Part shown: piece by piece, positions 11,847 through 21,672 of the stretch
Position numbering within the stretch: position 1 is the stretch's first letter
How the letters are laid out: the number at the start of each line of letters is the position of its first letter
Origin: Cylindrodendrum hubeiense
Taxonomy: Eukaryota > Ascomycota > Sordariomycetes > Hypocreales > Nectriaceae
Direction: 5' to 3'
DNA length: 64,000 nucleotides
Assembly (NCBI GenBank): GCA_014621425.1
Contig: JAANBB010000158.1
Coordinates: forward strand, 1 to 64,000
Translations under genes and position numbers: made by a program
Notes under the pieces: generated by a model
What the model saw: the letters and a program-made list of their open reading frames with translations, nothing else
Database searches by the model: none
Told to the model about the DNA's origin: nothing

Positions 11847-13592
11847 TCATGGGTGCTCTACTTCTTCCAAGCGAGAGGCTGCGACCTTTGTCTCGCTGAG
11901 GTAGTTTTCGACGCTAACATTGCAAACATAATCTGAGATTTGAAGTTAGCTTTCCTGATGTAGCGCGTCGTAGTAATCTGGGAATCTGGGACAGGGCCAC
12001 TCACCTTTGAACTCGCGCGCAGGCACTCTGGCCTCGAACATAACGTCCAATTCAGCTGAAGTACGGCCTTTAGTCTCGGGTAGCCAAATCCAGGTTACAA
12101 CGATACATCCGGCCATCCAACCAGCGAATACCAAATAGGTCTTTGCGCCCAAGTTTCCACTGCAAGAACACACATTAACTGGGAAGTTCAACCCTCAGAC
12201 TAGGCTCAGACTTACGCATCAGCTTGCGACATATATGGCGTGACATAAATAGTAACTGTGGAAAAGCATGCAAGAACAAGAAAAGAGAAGGCACTTGTTT
12301 TGTTGCGGAGACGAGCGGTCGGAATTTCGGAAGCAACCACGTATGTCAGCGGGCCGAATCCCATTGCGAAAAAGAAGCTGAAAATGCAACAGAATGCAGA
12401 GATGGCTGTCGCTATAGCCGGTCGAGTGTTATAACTCTGGAAGGCAAGCACACCAATGATGAGATCAATGATGAACACGACAAGGAATGTGGCCAGCGCC
12501 AGGGGTCGTCTCCCCACTCTGTCAACGAGGAAAATACCAACTAAAGCTCCTGCAAGAGCGAGGATCTGGATAACCATCGTCAGCAAGAAGGGGCTAACGG
12601 AGTTGTTGACGGTGGCTAGGAAGATGGTGGCGTAGTTGGTAGCAAATGAGATGCCAGACAGCTGCTGCATATTTCCAATAGAAAGAGCAAGAAGAGTACG
12701 ACGCAAGTTAGTGCCACGGAACATGTCGGACCAGGGCACATTATCTTCGGATTCGCGTAGATCTGCCTGAGCATTGAGTGCAGCGAACTCGGCTTGGATT
12801 TCTTCTTCTGAATAGCCGCCGCGGATGCGTCTGAGCGATCGCATGGCGTCCTCGTCACGAGATTTGGTCAGGTAGAACGTAGGGCTATCGTCGATAAAGA
12901 TGAGGCCGGCGCCGATGATGATGGGCAAGGCAATCTGCACACCCAATGGCAAGCGGTAGGAGATGGGCCCAGAGTTAGTGCTGAGAGCCCAGTTGATTCC
13001 AGCTGACAAGACACCCGCCGTATCGACAAGCACGATCGAGAGACCGACGATTGCACCGCGAATATTCTGAGGCGAAATCTCAGCCAGGAAGGTAGATCCC
13101 ATGACAATAAAGATGAAGATCGAGATGTCTGTATTCACCGTCAATCCCGACGCGCTGAGAAATCGCATGGGCAGAAAGAAAGCACTTACAAGCAAGCCAT
13201 CGACCGATGGTGAATTGTGCCATGCTAAATGACGAAGTTTGGACAGCAGCTCCTACGCAGCTGATGAAACAGCCGATCACGAGAGTCTTTTTTCGCCCAA
13301 TGCGATCACCGAGAAAGGCAGCCAGCGGCAAACCCAATAGGCAACCAGTTGAAGGTATAGCAGTCATGACGGACATGTCGGTTGCGGTGAGGAACCGGAC
13401 ACCATCGGCATCTCCCGTGCCAACCTGCTGGATAAAGGGGTCCATGGCCAGAATGCCGGATATGACAGCACCATCGTAGCCGAATGTAAAGAAGGTCATG
13501 GAAAGAAAGAAGGCCGAGATGATGAAACGAGGATTTTGAATCAGAGACTTGAAGACTCCGCGCGCATTGGGTGGTGGGTGCTCAACTTCCAT
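11847..13592 (-). CDS. MFS sugar transporter (hexose/oligosaccharide type)
   Basis: Twelve-helix sugar:proton carrier of the plasma membrane. Four minus-strand exons, 13592-13190, 13128-12216, 12159-12005 and 11932-11847, give 518 residues, the usual length. Family motifs in order: FGYDGAVISG in TM1, LGDRIGRKKT between TM2 and TM3, AEISPQNIRG after TM4, QQLSGISFATNYA in TM7, LVDRVGRRPL between TM8 and TM9, and the LPETKGRTSAELDVMFEARVPAREFK signature at the cytoplasmic end. At intron 1, the acceptor at AATACAG keeps the 18-residue TM4 spacing expected of the family; an earlier CTCAG acceptor breaks the frame. The last exon adds DYVCNVSVENYLSETK, also common in fungal sugar carriers. It probably brings in the sugar hydrolysed by the neighbouring cytosolic GH32 enzyme. 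Confidence 0.92.
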
Positions 13593-14159
13593 GATTGGCG
13601 TTGATAAGGTGTCGATTTAGCTTTGGCTCACGGAATTTGTGTTGTTGTTGCTTGATAGTACCTGAGAAAAGAGTGAGAGAAGAGAGAGGAAACCACAGGA
13701 CAATATATCTCTTAACGGCCATGAGGGTGCTTCGTGTCTCGAGCAGAATTGAGGAGTCTTCTGAAATTCATCAAATGCAAGCTAACGAAGTTCGCGTCTG
13801 GGGCCCCACGGGCAAGTCAAGCCAGAACCCCAGATGTCTGTCTCATGCTCCTCTACAAGGGTCAGGGTTTTAACCGCTAGACTATTTTCAGCAAAAAGCC
13901 GAGTGGGCGGGTTGAGCGCGTGATCGCCGCCAAGTTCCGGCAATCGCCTGTTTTTGGCAATTTTGGTTCACGTGAACCTAACTTAGGTGGGGCTTGTCGG
14001 TCCGACAGCGGTGCACACAATCATCTTAACAGAGCCGCAGGTCCGTATATATTGTAGATAATATCAGGTGCATATAGTACTCGATAAGTCCCAAGTAAAC
14101 ACCAGAGTGACAAGTCATTCAATATATCCATATTTGGCTCACGCTTCTTTACCGCAACA
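13593..14159. promoter_or_regulatory. Divergent promoter, sugar transporter and carboxylesterase
   Basis: Contains a perfect 14-bp palindrome GGTTCACGTGAACC at 13965-13978 with a CACGTG E-box core, and nearby G-rich words (AGTGGGCGGG, GGTGGGGC) that resemble CreA/STRE-type sites. Confidence 0.55.
13965..13978. promoter_or_regulatory. E-box palindrome, likely bHLH site
   Basis: GGTTCACGTGAACC reads the same on both strands over 14 bases. The CACGTG core is the standard binding word of bHLH factors. It lies about 180 bases upstream of the esterase start and 370 bases upstream of the transporter start. Confidence 0.5.
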
Positions 14160-15897
14160 ATGGTCGCCGAATATTCCTTCAATCACAGCCAGCTCGGCGA
14201 GCTGATTGGTCTCGAGCGGAAATCAGAGATTGTTCAATTTCGCGGAATCCCCTTCGCGCAGATTCCAGCTCGTTTTAGGCAGAGCGTACTGTCCGAATCG
14301 TTGCCATCGAAGTCCTTCGATTCCAGACAACCAGGGTTAGTACAGCTACTTCTAAGCCACTTGCAACTCAAACTAACAACGCGGCTTCCAGCGGCTTTTG
14401 TCCACAGCCTTTCCAATGGTATCCCGGGTTTTGGACTGGTACGGCGCCTGAGGACTTTCCACGTTTGGAGGCAAGCAAGGCTGACGAGCTTGGTTGTCTT
14501 AATCTCGATATCACTGCCCCTCGTACTGCGCTGGAAGGAGGCAGGAAGCTTCCTGTCTTGGTCTTCATTCACGGTGGAGCCTTCATCGGTGGCTCTAAAT
14601 CCATTGAACTTGGTGGCCGAGAAGTTTTTGACGGCTTCAATGTCGTCAGAACCAGCGTTGACAGGAAGCAAGATGTCATTATTGTCACAATCAACTATAG
14701 AGTCGGAGTCTTGGGTTTCCTGGCCTCAAAAGAGCTCGAGGCTTTCAATAAAAGCCATGGAGAGGCCGTAGGAAATTACGGCCTCCACGACCAAGCCCGA
14801 GCTTTGGACTGGATCAACAAATTCGTGGGCGGCTTTGGCGGTGACCCAGAGAACGTTACCATTCATGGGACGAGCGCAGGCGGTAGCTCAGTCCACTACC
14901 AAACGCTGTTCAGTCCAGGAAAGTTCAAGCGTGCGATTGCGTCGAGCGGAACCATGGTGGGCATCGGTCCCAGGTCCTTGAGCGAGCATCAAGCCAAGTT
15001 CCAGACCTATGTCGACAAGTTTCGGGACCCTGAGTCCGAACCAACTCAAACCATTGATCTACTCCAGTCCATTCCCGCGGATGAACTCGTCGCCCACAAC
15101 GTTTGGACTATGGCTAGTCCACTCATCGATGGGGTTTGGATACGTGGGAATACCATGGACACTCTCAGTGTTGATAACCCTCCGGAGCTGATGATTGGCT
15201 CTTGCGATTATGAGGTAAGAGCTTCTATACTATGTAATAAACGGCTTGTTTCTAACGCGTGCATCAGAGAGATCTCTTCGGATTCATTCTTTCGGATTCG
15301 GAGAAAACCCAGCCTCAACCAGACGATAAGATACTCCAGATAGCCCGAGAAATATGCTCGGCTAACGGCATGTTGCGCGAAGCTTCCACTTTCCCCGCCT
15401 CCTGCCCCGCTATTGTCGAGGCTTATGGGATTTCCAACGCATTGGACCGACCATCTACAGCATTTGACGGCTGGGTAGCCCTGCTAGCCGACGTCACATT
15501 CCGAGTTCCGCCCGTACATGTTGCGTCCCAGCATCAGGGTAGCAGCGTCTTCTTGTATGAGATAACAGCTACTAATCCGTTTGTGGCCTGGCCTCATGGT
15601 TATGGCAAGGCGAATCATGGTGTCAATGATTCCATCTTCTTCAATGTCGCAGAAGATCAGGTGCCTGCTAAGCACCTCAAGGAGTGGCAGGGTGCTGTCG
15701 CAGCAATCCAGGGTGCGTGGCTGGATTTCTGCAACGGTCAGAAGCCTTGGCCAGCGTTTGATAAGGAGCAGCTAGGCCCTATCTATAGGTTCGAGAATGG
15801 CAATGATGGGGTGCTCTGTCATTCGTTGAATGAGCTCGTTGGAGAACAAGATGCGGGTAAATGGAAGTTGGTTTTGGATGCCTCAAGAGGCATTTGA
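14160..15897 (+). CDS. Type B carboxylesterase/lipase (alpha/beta hydrolase)
   Basis: Hydrolyses carboxylic esters. Exons 14160-14335, 14392-15214 and 15268-15897 give 542 residues, the usual family size. The oxyanion-hole motif HGGAF is at 119-123 (FIHGGAFIGGS), then INYRVGVLGFL, and the nucleophile elbow GTSAG with Ser220. The catalytic His is expected in WPHGYGKANHGVND near the C-terminus. There is no signal peptide: the protein starts MVAEYSFNHSQLG, so it is probably intracellular, unlike secreted lipases of this fold. It is transcribed away from the sugar transporter. Substrate cannot be predicted. Both introns are short (56 and 53 bp) with clean junctions, so the model is firm. Confidence 0.92.
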
Positions 15898-16466
15898 GAG
15901 GGCAATGCAGCCATTGTAGAAAATTTGCATCGAACTACATACTAGAAAATTTGAGCTTTAGTCACAATGTGTTCCCTCGATGTTTTTCAATTATTTTTGT
16001 TTCTTAATGACTCTGACGTCGAGTCACTGACTATTAATAATAGTAATGTCACAAGACAACTACTCTTAGATGAGGATTAATCCTTCCCCCTTTTCCCATT
16101 TAATCTCCATATATAAGATCTTTGAGCCTCTTCGACTATATATTCTTGCAATTCTCCTTCTGGAGTGATCCCTTTCGAATTGCAGTCAGGTTCTGGGATC
16201 CGGTTCCTTTTTCAATCGCGGTTAGTAGTAAGTATCTCGACACAAAGCCAGACTACCAGAGGAGGATACCGATATAACAGCGGTACCTATCGTCCTGGTG
16301 ACTGGCCGATCGCCCAATTATGCGCGCAGCATGATTGCTTTTGCAACCAACAATTACCCCGCAGCACCCACAGCCTCAGACTTCTCTTTCCTTTCCCACA
16401 TCAACCACCTCTGGGTCGCTTTGCTCATGCTGGGTGCCTTACCGTCGAGGATTCCTGTGCCCTAAA
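15898..16466. other. Intergenic, possible leader region
   Basis: Separates the esterase from the next orphan gene. TATATA-type words lie near 16112-16140. Frames open on the plus strand between 16165 and 16460 lack an ATG-led coding pattern and may be 5' UTR or an unrecognised first exon. Confidence 0.35.
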
Positions 16467-17556
16467 ATGGCCAAAACACCCCAGAGCCCACCAGGTGCGA
16501 CCTCATCAGGTGATAATGCCGGCAACTGCCAGTGTACATCAATCAAGGAGGCCCAAGAAGATGGGCATACCGGGCCATCCACCTGTGCAGCGTGCCTCCA
16601 TCAGGTAGAGCCTGCAGATACATTGACGGCCATCGCAGACCAGACGGTGTCGGATCAGAAAGTGGTCTACCTTGACTCTAGGGAGTCTTCCCTTGAGGCA
16701 AATCCTCTTTTTCCCAATATGTTCCCCGAATCGCCCAATGATGGCCAAAAGAGTAAAAGTCTAGAGGCTAAAATTGAGTTGATCACGATTGAGGACGCCA
16801 TTGACACACACCCAACTCAGGACTCGTCCGAGCAGGAACCGAAAAATGATGTTAATAGTAAGTAATAATATTCATGTAGATAATGGGAAACTAACTACTT
16901 ACGTAGCTCAGTTCTTGCTGCCATCACTCCCATTCCTGTTTCCAGTATATCTGCCTTTCAAGGCTCAGCACAAGCTCATGGTTGAGGTTCAAAAACGCCT
17001 AGAGCATCTATGCTATGCATTTGGACAAATGACCATGAAAGAAACATTAGAGAGACGCGGTTGGGATTGTGCCGAGTCGGCAGAACTCAACGACTGGATG
17101 GACGAGTTTCTTCAGAATCGTACAATCTTTGTCGATATGGGAGCCGACTATGAGTCGCTTGAGAAACTATTTCAGTCAGTAGCTGAGATACGACACACAA
17201 CTGTTCTTCGTAAGCGCATAGACTCGAAGGGAATTCGGAAGTTTATGTTGGATGCACAGGATCTGGCTGAGCTTCTGAACGTAAAAGAGCATCTCACTAT
17301 CATTAGCAATCTTCAGCTGACTATCAGGGTATCGCTGCTTGAGCTAGAAGAGAACAAGGGCCAGTTGCAGTCGCAGTTGAATGATAAACTATCGGTGATT
17401 GCGGAGAAGCGAGCCAGGTTGGACCAAGTAGAGAAAGCGGCGATTGCCGAGTTGCGAAAGAAAGACTATGAGTATGGGGAGATTTTTTCAATGAGATTGA
17501 TAAATGATATTGATGGGCTGGAAAAGGGGGATAATGATAAAGGGATAGAGGGTTGA
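16467..17556 (+). CDS. Orphan protein with C-terminal coiled coil
   Basis: No known domain is recognised. Exon 1 (16467-16857) and exon 2 (16907-17556) join across a 49-bp intron that carries a perfect GTAAGT donor and an ACTAAC branch site, giving 346 residues. The N-terminal 130 residues are polar and Ser/Glu/Gln-rich with a CQC...CAAC cysteine group. The C-terminal 200 residues are helical and charged, strongly coiled-coil-like from about NVKEHLTIISNLQL onward. An alternative acceptor at TTTCCAG (16946) would remove 13 hydrophobic residues without changing frame. The start is the first ATG of the open frame; an upstream exon is possible. It stands at the edge of a region of duplicated orphan genes, which fits a lineage-specific gene. 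Confidence 0.55.
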
Positions 17557-17724
17557 CCCAGATGACTATGAGGATGACGAACATATAAGGGGAAAGTGTG
17601 TTTAAGAGTTTTAGGACTACTACGGCTAATATGCTATTTAAGTAGATAGTCACTGTAATAGCAGTCAATGTAAGGTTTCTGTGTATTATTAAAATCAGAC
17701 TTTACTCAAAAGACCCGTTTAGAA

Positions 17725-17855
17725 AGCCAGTATTAATCGTATTATTTTGTTACTCGTAGCCGTTATGTCAGTACAGCCTCTGTGACGAATTCTTATAAAG
17801 ATCAACCTTTTGTCTAGTGGCGTGCTTGTTTCACATTTCCGGCACTCAATATCAT
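17725..17855 (+). repeat. Segmental duplication, upstream copy A
   Basis: Aligns by eye with 20845-20980 over roughly 125 bases (shared GTTACTCGTAG, GTGGCGTG, CAGCACTC/CGGCACTC). Copy A has many G-to-A and C-to-T changes relative to copy B. Confidence 0.7.
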
Positions 17856-18660
17856 GGCGAGATAGTAGTTAAACTTATGTTGAGTGGCAGGACATCTGTG
17901 CTCTACACGGGCAATTGTATCTTCTGCATTCTGCTTTATATTCCGATTAGTAGGTAACAGGAACATGCATATATTTGGATATGTTTTGAGACATATGTGG
18001 GACCAGAACTCTTATGTGCCATGGTCTCGCATTTTGTTGCGTTTGATTCGAACCGGCTATTTCTGATTTAGTTTTCTTGAATGAATCATGTAGTTGACGC
18101 CATCATCGCTATTAAGTCCATAATTATTAGGAAAATTGAAAAAAAAACTTGGAGATGATTGATAGGCTGAATTCTCATCTATGGCTCTCATTAATACTCG
18201 CGGTGTTCGAGTACTGGATAGACGAGCTTCGTTGCTTGGAACTTGCCATATCGGCTGCTAGCCAGCCTATATAGGGAAATCCCGAGCCCACTTATTTGGT
18301 GTCAACCAATGCAAGGAATCAACTCGTACATTTGGTAGTAACTTGACGCTGCGGAAGCTCAGAATTTGCGTTGCCATTTTGGGCACCAGCAACAAACGAT
18401 AAGTACCTAATTGGAGAACCAGCGGGATGCGAAACCGCCTCATGCCAATGTCACACCGCAATTTCACTTATTGGTTCATTACCAATTACGGGCGACGTTC
18501 AACAGACCAACTATTGGCTGGTTTAAAAAAAGAGGCTGACGGATGATGATATTTCCGTGGTCAATTTAGGACTGACGTGGCTGTTGTTTGATGGCTTCAT
18601 GAATCCGTTGGTCCAATCAAGGGACCACCATCCTTCAGTTGCCTATTCGGGTTTGTACGT

Positions 18661-18695
18661 TTCGGCGTCCTGTGCGAAACCTTCGGCGTCCTGTG
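18661..18695. repeat. 21-bp period direct repeat
   Basis: TTCGGCGTCCTGTG occurs at 18661 and again at 18682. Two units only. Confidence 0.7.
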
Positions 18696-19145
18696 TGCTA
18701 GCCATACTGGGACTAGTCTCGTTTACATCACTTGACCACCTAACAGTATGGATGCTACGGATAGCTGTGGATATTGACTGCGCTGAGGAACAATGGAATT
18801 GATATATAAATTTCATAAAGCCAGAAAAAACAGAGAGGAAGGTATATTTAAATCAGTGTGCTCTCTGGCCAAAATGCTGTATCTTTGTCGTGTAACTGCT
18901 TTTAGCCCTGGGCTATCCTAGATCTGGTTAGAAACACAGGCAGCCCAAGACTCTGCACAGGGAGTTGAAGTGTACTCCGAATTAGGTAACTGAAGAGTGT
19001 ACTTAAGTACACACACCGTGATTTATTGTAGGCCTCCTTCACTCTACAGCTCCTCATCACCTTTCGGTCTGCACTTCAGACTTCAAAGTCCTATTGACTA
19101 ATTTTATTTGTGAAGCCGGGGTTGGCAGCGATATCGTACCATACA

Positions 19146-20189
19146 ATGTCCGACGCTAGTTCTATGTACCCAACCTTGGGTTGGGACTCTTCATTGACTG
19201 AGCCTGAAAGGTTGCGCAAGGGTCGGATCCTGCAGTATCTCGACGACACAGAGAGCCCCTGGGTAGGAATAGGGAAACCAAGGCCTGGCGAACATTTGGA
19301 AGGTGCTCCCTCGGAAGAAGTTGGTGATTCTGGTCGCCCCTCAGGAGGGAAGAGAGCAGCGGAACGCTTTCTTAACGGTCGACAAGATTCCTGGGAGCAC
19401 CCTTCTCATAACACGCGAACAACCATTGCGGCGTATACAGCCCGCAAATACGGCCGAGGTATTCCGGGTGAAAATATGCCATTTCGCGCTGCCACTGGTA
19501 TCGTGAGCACGCAACCAGAACGTCCGAGGGCAAGGAAGAATACACATAAAACCAGGTCGACCTCATCTTCTCAACCGGCTGCTTCAATTGAGCCACCCAG
19601 CGACCGACCGAGAGCTCTTCGGTCAAACCCACTGCCGCAAATTTCCGAATCGCCTGCCAATTCCAGCTCACCAACTTTGAGGGGTTCGTCGCAATCAATT
19701 CGCGCTGTGGACGCTACTCTGTCTCCTCCAATGTTGGTCCCAGCTGATCGCGGCCTGTCATCGAGGTCCGAGTCCATTCAGACCCCCAACGACTCCCAAT
19801 TCCCTAGGAGGTCAACTTCACCTCCTCTTAACAATATTGAAACGCCCGCTCAGCAATTTTTCAACAATGGCCCTTCAGCTTCAAACAGGACCTTGACTTC
19901 CCACTGGGAACCAAATGACTGCATTGATCCAAGACTCCTCGTTCACCACCCTGAGGCTAGTTCTTCAGGGGTTATCGCCACTAGCGATTTTCCAAGCTGT
20001 CCATTCGGAGAGTCCGGAACAGAATTCTTTGGTACTCTTGAGCATTCACTGTCGTCATGGGATATAAGTCCACAACATGAGGGGGGTCAATTGCCAGAGA
20101 CTTCGACAAGTCATGACCAACCCTCGGGTAAAGGAAAGGAGAAAGAAATACTTGATATCGATGACCTTTTTTACATGAACAAACACTAG
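19146..20189 (+). CDS. Orphan protein, paralogue 1 of a duplicated pair
   Basis: Single-exon frame of 347 residues (from ATG 19146), unrecognised. It is Ser/Pro-rich and largely disordered in appearance. It resembles the frame starting at 21673 along its whole length. The best-conserved block is residues 92-127, pattern TTIAAYxARxYGRxIPGENM followed by PFR and a TQPERP end. A second block is DATLSPPML, and a third is the N-terminal RILQYLDD...PW. The codon matching the paralogue's ATG is ATA here, so this copy must start at the next in-frame ATG (MSDASSMY), or its true start differs. The tail is acidic and ends EKEILDIDDLFYMNKH. There is no signal peptide or membrane segment. A regulatory or scaffold role is only a guess. 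Confidence 0.6.
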   Translation: MSDASSMYPTLGWDSSLTEPERLRKGRILQYLDDTESPWVGIGKPRPGEHLEGAPSEEVGDSGRPSGGKRAAERFLNGRQDSWEHPSHNTRTTIAAYTARKYGRGIPGENMPFRAATGIVSTQPERPRARKNTHKTRSTSSSQPAASIEPPSDRPRALRSNPLPQISESPANSSSPTLRGSSQSIRAVDATLSPPMLVPADRGLSSRSESIQTPNDSQFPRRSTSPPLNNIETPAQQFFNNGPSASNRTLTSHWEPNDCIDPRLLVHHPEASSSGVIATSDFPSCPFGESGTEFFGTLEHSLSSWDISPQHEGGQLPETSTSHDQPSGKGKEKEILDIDDLFYMNKH

Positions 20190-20390
20190 GAGGATAGTTT
20201 GACTACATTGGAGTATGAGGGATCAAGGAGAGACATATCAAGTCACTTACACGTTGCAGTTTTCCACCATGCTTTCATCTGATCTGGTCAAAAGCCATAT
20301 GGGTGTTGCAGCGTTTCTGAGGGTGACCAAAATAGCTTTGAAAAGCATCTAGAGGTTCAAGAAGGGCATAATTTCTTACTATATAACATG

Positions 20391-20480
20391 CTGGCCAGGG
20401 ATGCCACGTGAGCTAGACGAGCTACTAGGGATATTTAAGGCGTTGCTGGACTTTTTCGTTTAAAGGGCATCTTTATCAGA
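20391..20480 (+). repeat. Dispersed repeat, copy 1
   Basis: Shares CTGGCCAGGG, GTGAGCT, a GCTACTAGGGATATTTAAGG-like core and GGGCATCTTT with 45871-45960, and the middle part with 28738-28826. It begins about 200 bases after the stop codon of the orphan gene. Confidence 0.7.
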
Positions 20481-20844
20481 CTTAGAAATAAGAAACCCCA
20501 CCTAGTGTTGGTGGTATTTATCACAACAGTGGAAGTTGGGAGCCATTCCTCCTTGACGAGGTATGCCATGACATGACACACGTGGCAAAATCACCATGCG
20601 CCACCATCGCACCCCGCCTCGTATTCATGATTCTAGTAATGAATGCTGAGTTGCTTAGACATACCCCATATTACCCAGGGATGCAATAGATAACATGTAA
20701 GGTGGAAGGGTCAGCGCTGTGGAGCGGCGAGGGTAACTTGGAAGACAGATCCCTCGCTGCTTTCAAGAAAGTCACTTTGGTCTCGGTCAATACAAGGCTT
20801 CCAGCGTTTGTTTTTTCTTTCTTTCCATTTTAGAATTACCCGTG

Positions 20845-20980
20845 AAGAAGGTCAATATTTATCGTATCATTTTGTTACTCGTAGCTGTTGTGTTGGTGCA
20901 GCTTCTGTGGCGGACTTTTGCTGAGGTCAGCTTTCGGTCTGGTGGCGTGTTTGTTCTGCATTGTCAGCACTCACCACCAA
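20845..20980 (+). repeat. Segmental duplication, upstream copy B
   Basis: Counterpart of 17725-17855, the less mutated of the two copies. It precedes the second orphan paralogue by about 700 bases. Confidence 0.7.
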
Positions 20981-21672
20981 CAAATATGCGTTGCTGCTTC
21001 TGGGGACAACTTTTGACTTGTCTCAGCAAGTTGGAAATCTAAATGTCCATGAGCTATCATCATGGTCCTTCATTTGGACTTGTACAGATATTTTAATCAC
21101 GACTAGCACTTCCCTTAGGATGATGCACGTACTTAAGCTTGCCTACAGGGGCTGGGTACCTAAGGAACCTCAGTACCGCCCAATTCTATCGCAAGCTCAA
21201 ATAGTGAGTGCACAGCCGATGCAGTACGCACACGTTAAGACTCCGGGGAAGATGTCTTTCGTGATTACCGTCGATAAAAGTGGACTCGTGTGACTGGGAA
21301 GGAGAATATCGTGTCCCCAGCTACACTGAAAGCTCGCACCGTCAGCCACCCAACGACCCATCAGCTAGCATCATAACTTCTTCGTAGTGAGGCTAAAGGT
21401 GAGCATACGGTCGGATGAAAATACTTCCGTCCATGGCTCTCGTGCCCTTGTTGCTTTTCTGCTCGATGGTCATGTACCTGGATGCGCCAATCAGGGAACT
21501 CATCCTCCATTGCCTATTCGGGCAATGCATGCAAGGTCGTGTCCCCTCATCGCATCCAGTCAACTTTCCTCCCGCCTGCAGCTGTTCCAGCACTTTTGGT
21601 CTAGATTCCAATACTATACCACAGCCTGATCACCTTAAAGCTAACTAGGAAAGAAGCGTCCAGTCGTTAGCG

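Larger units (their letters stand above)
17557..19145. other. Long intergenic region, left arm of a segmental duplication
   Basis: No gene seen. Bases about 17725-17855 and 18580-18660 are diverged copies of about 20845-20980 and 21440-21530, upstream of the second paralogue. A 21-bp period direct repeat (TTCGGCGTCCTGTG twice) lies at 18661-18695. Confidence 0.5.
20190..21672. other. Intergenic, with repeat copies
   Basis: Holds one copy of a dispersed repeat (20391-20480), copy B of the upstream duplication (20845-20980) and another duplicated stretch (about 21440-21530). No additional gene was recognised. Confidence 0.5.

Noticed and set aside
16165..16608. 147-codon frame overlapping the start of the coiled-coil orphan gene
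   Set aside because: Different frame from the spliced gene, irregular composition, no recognisable feature; probably UTR.
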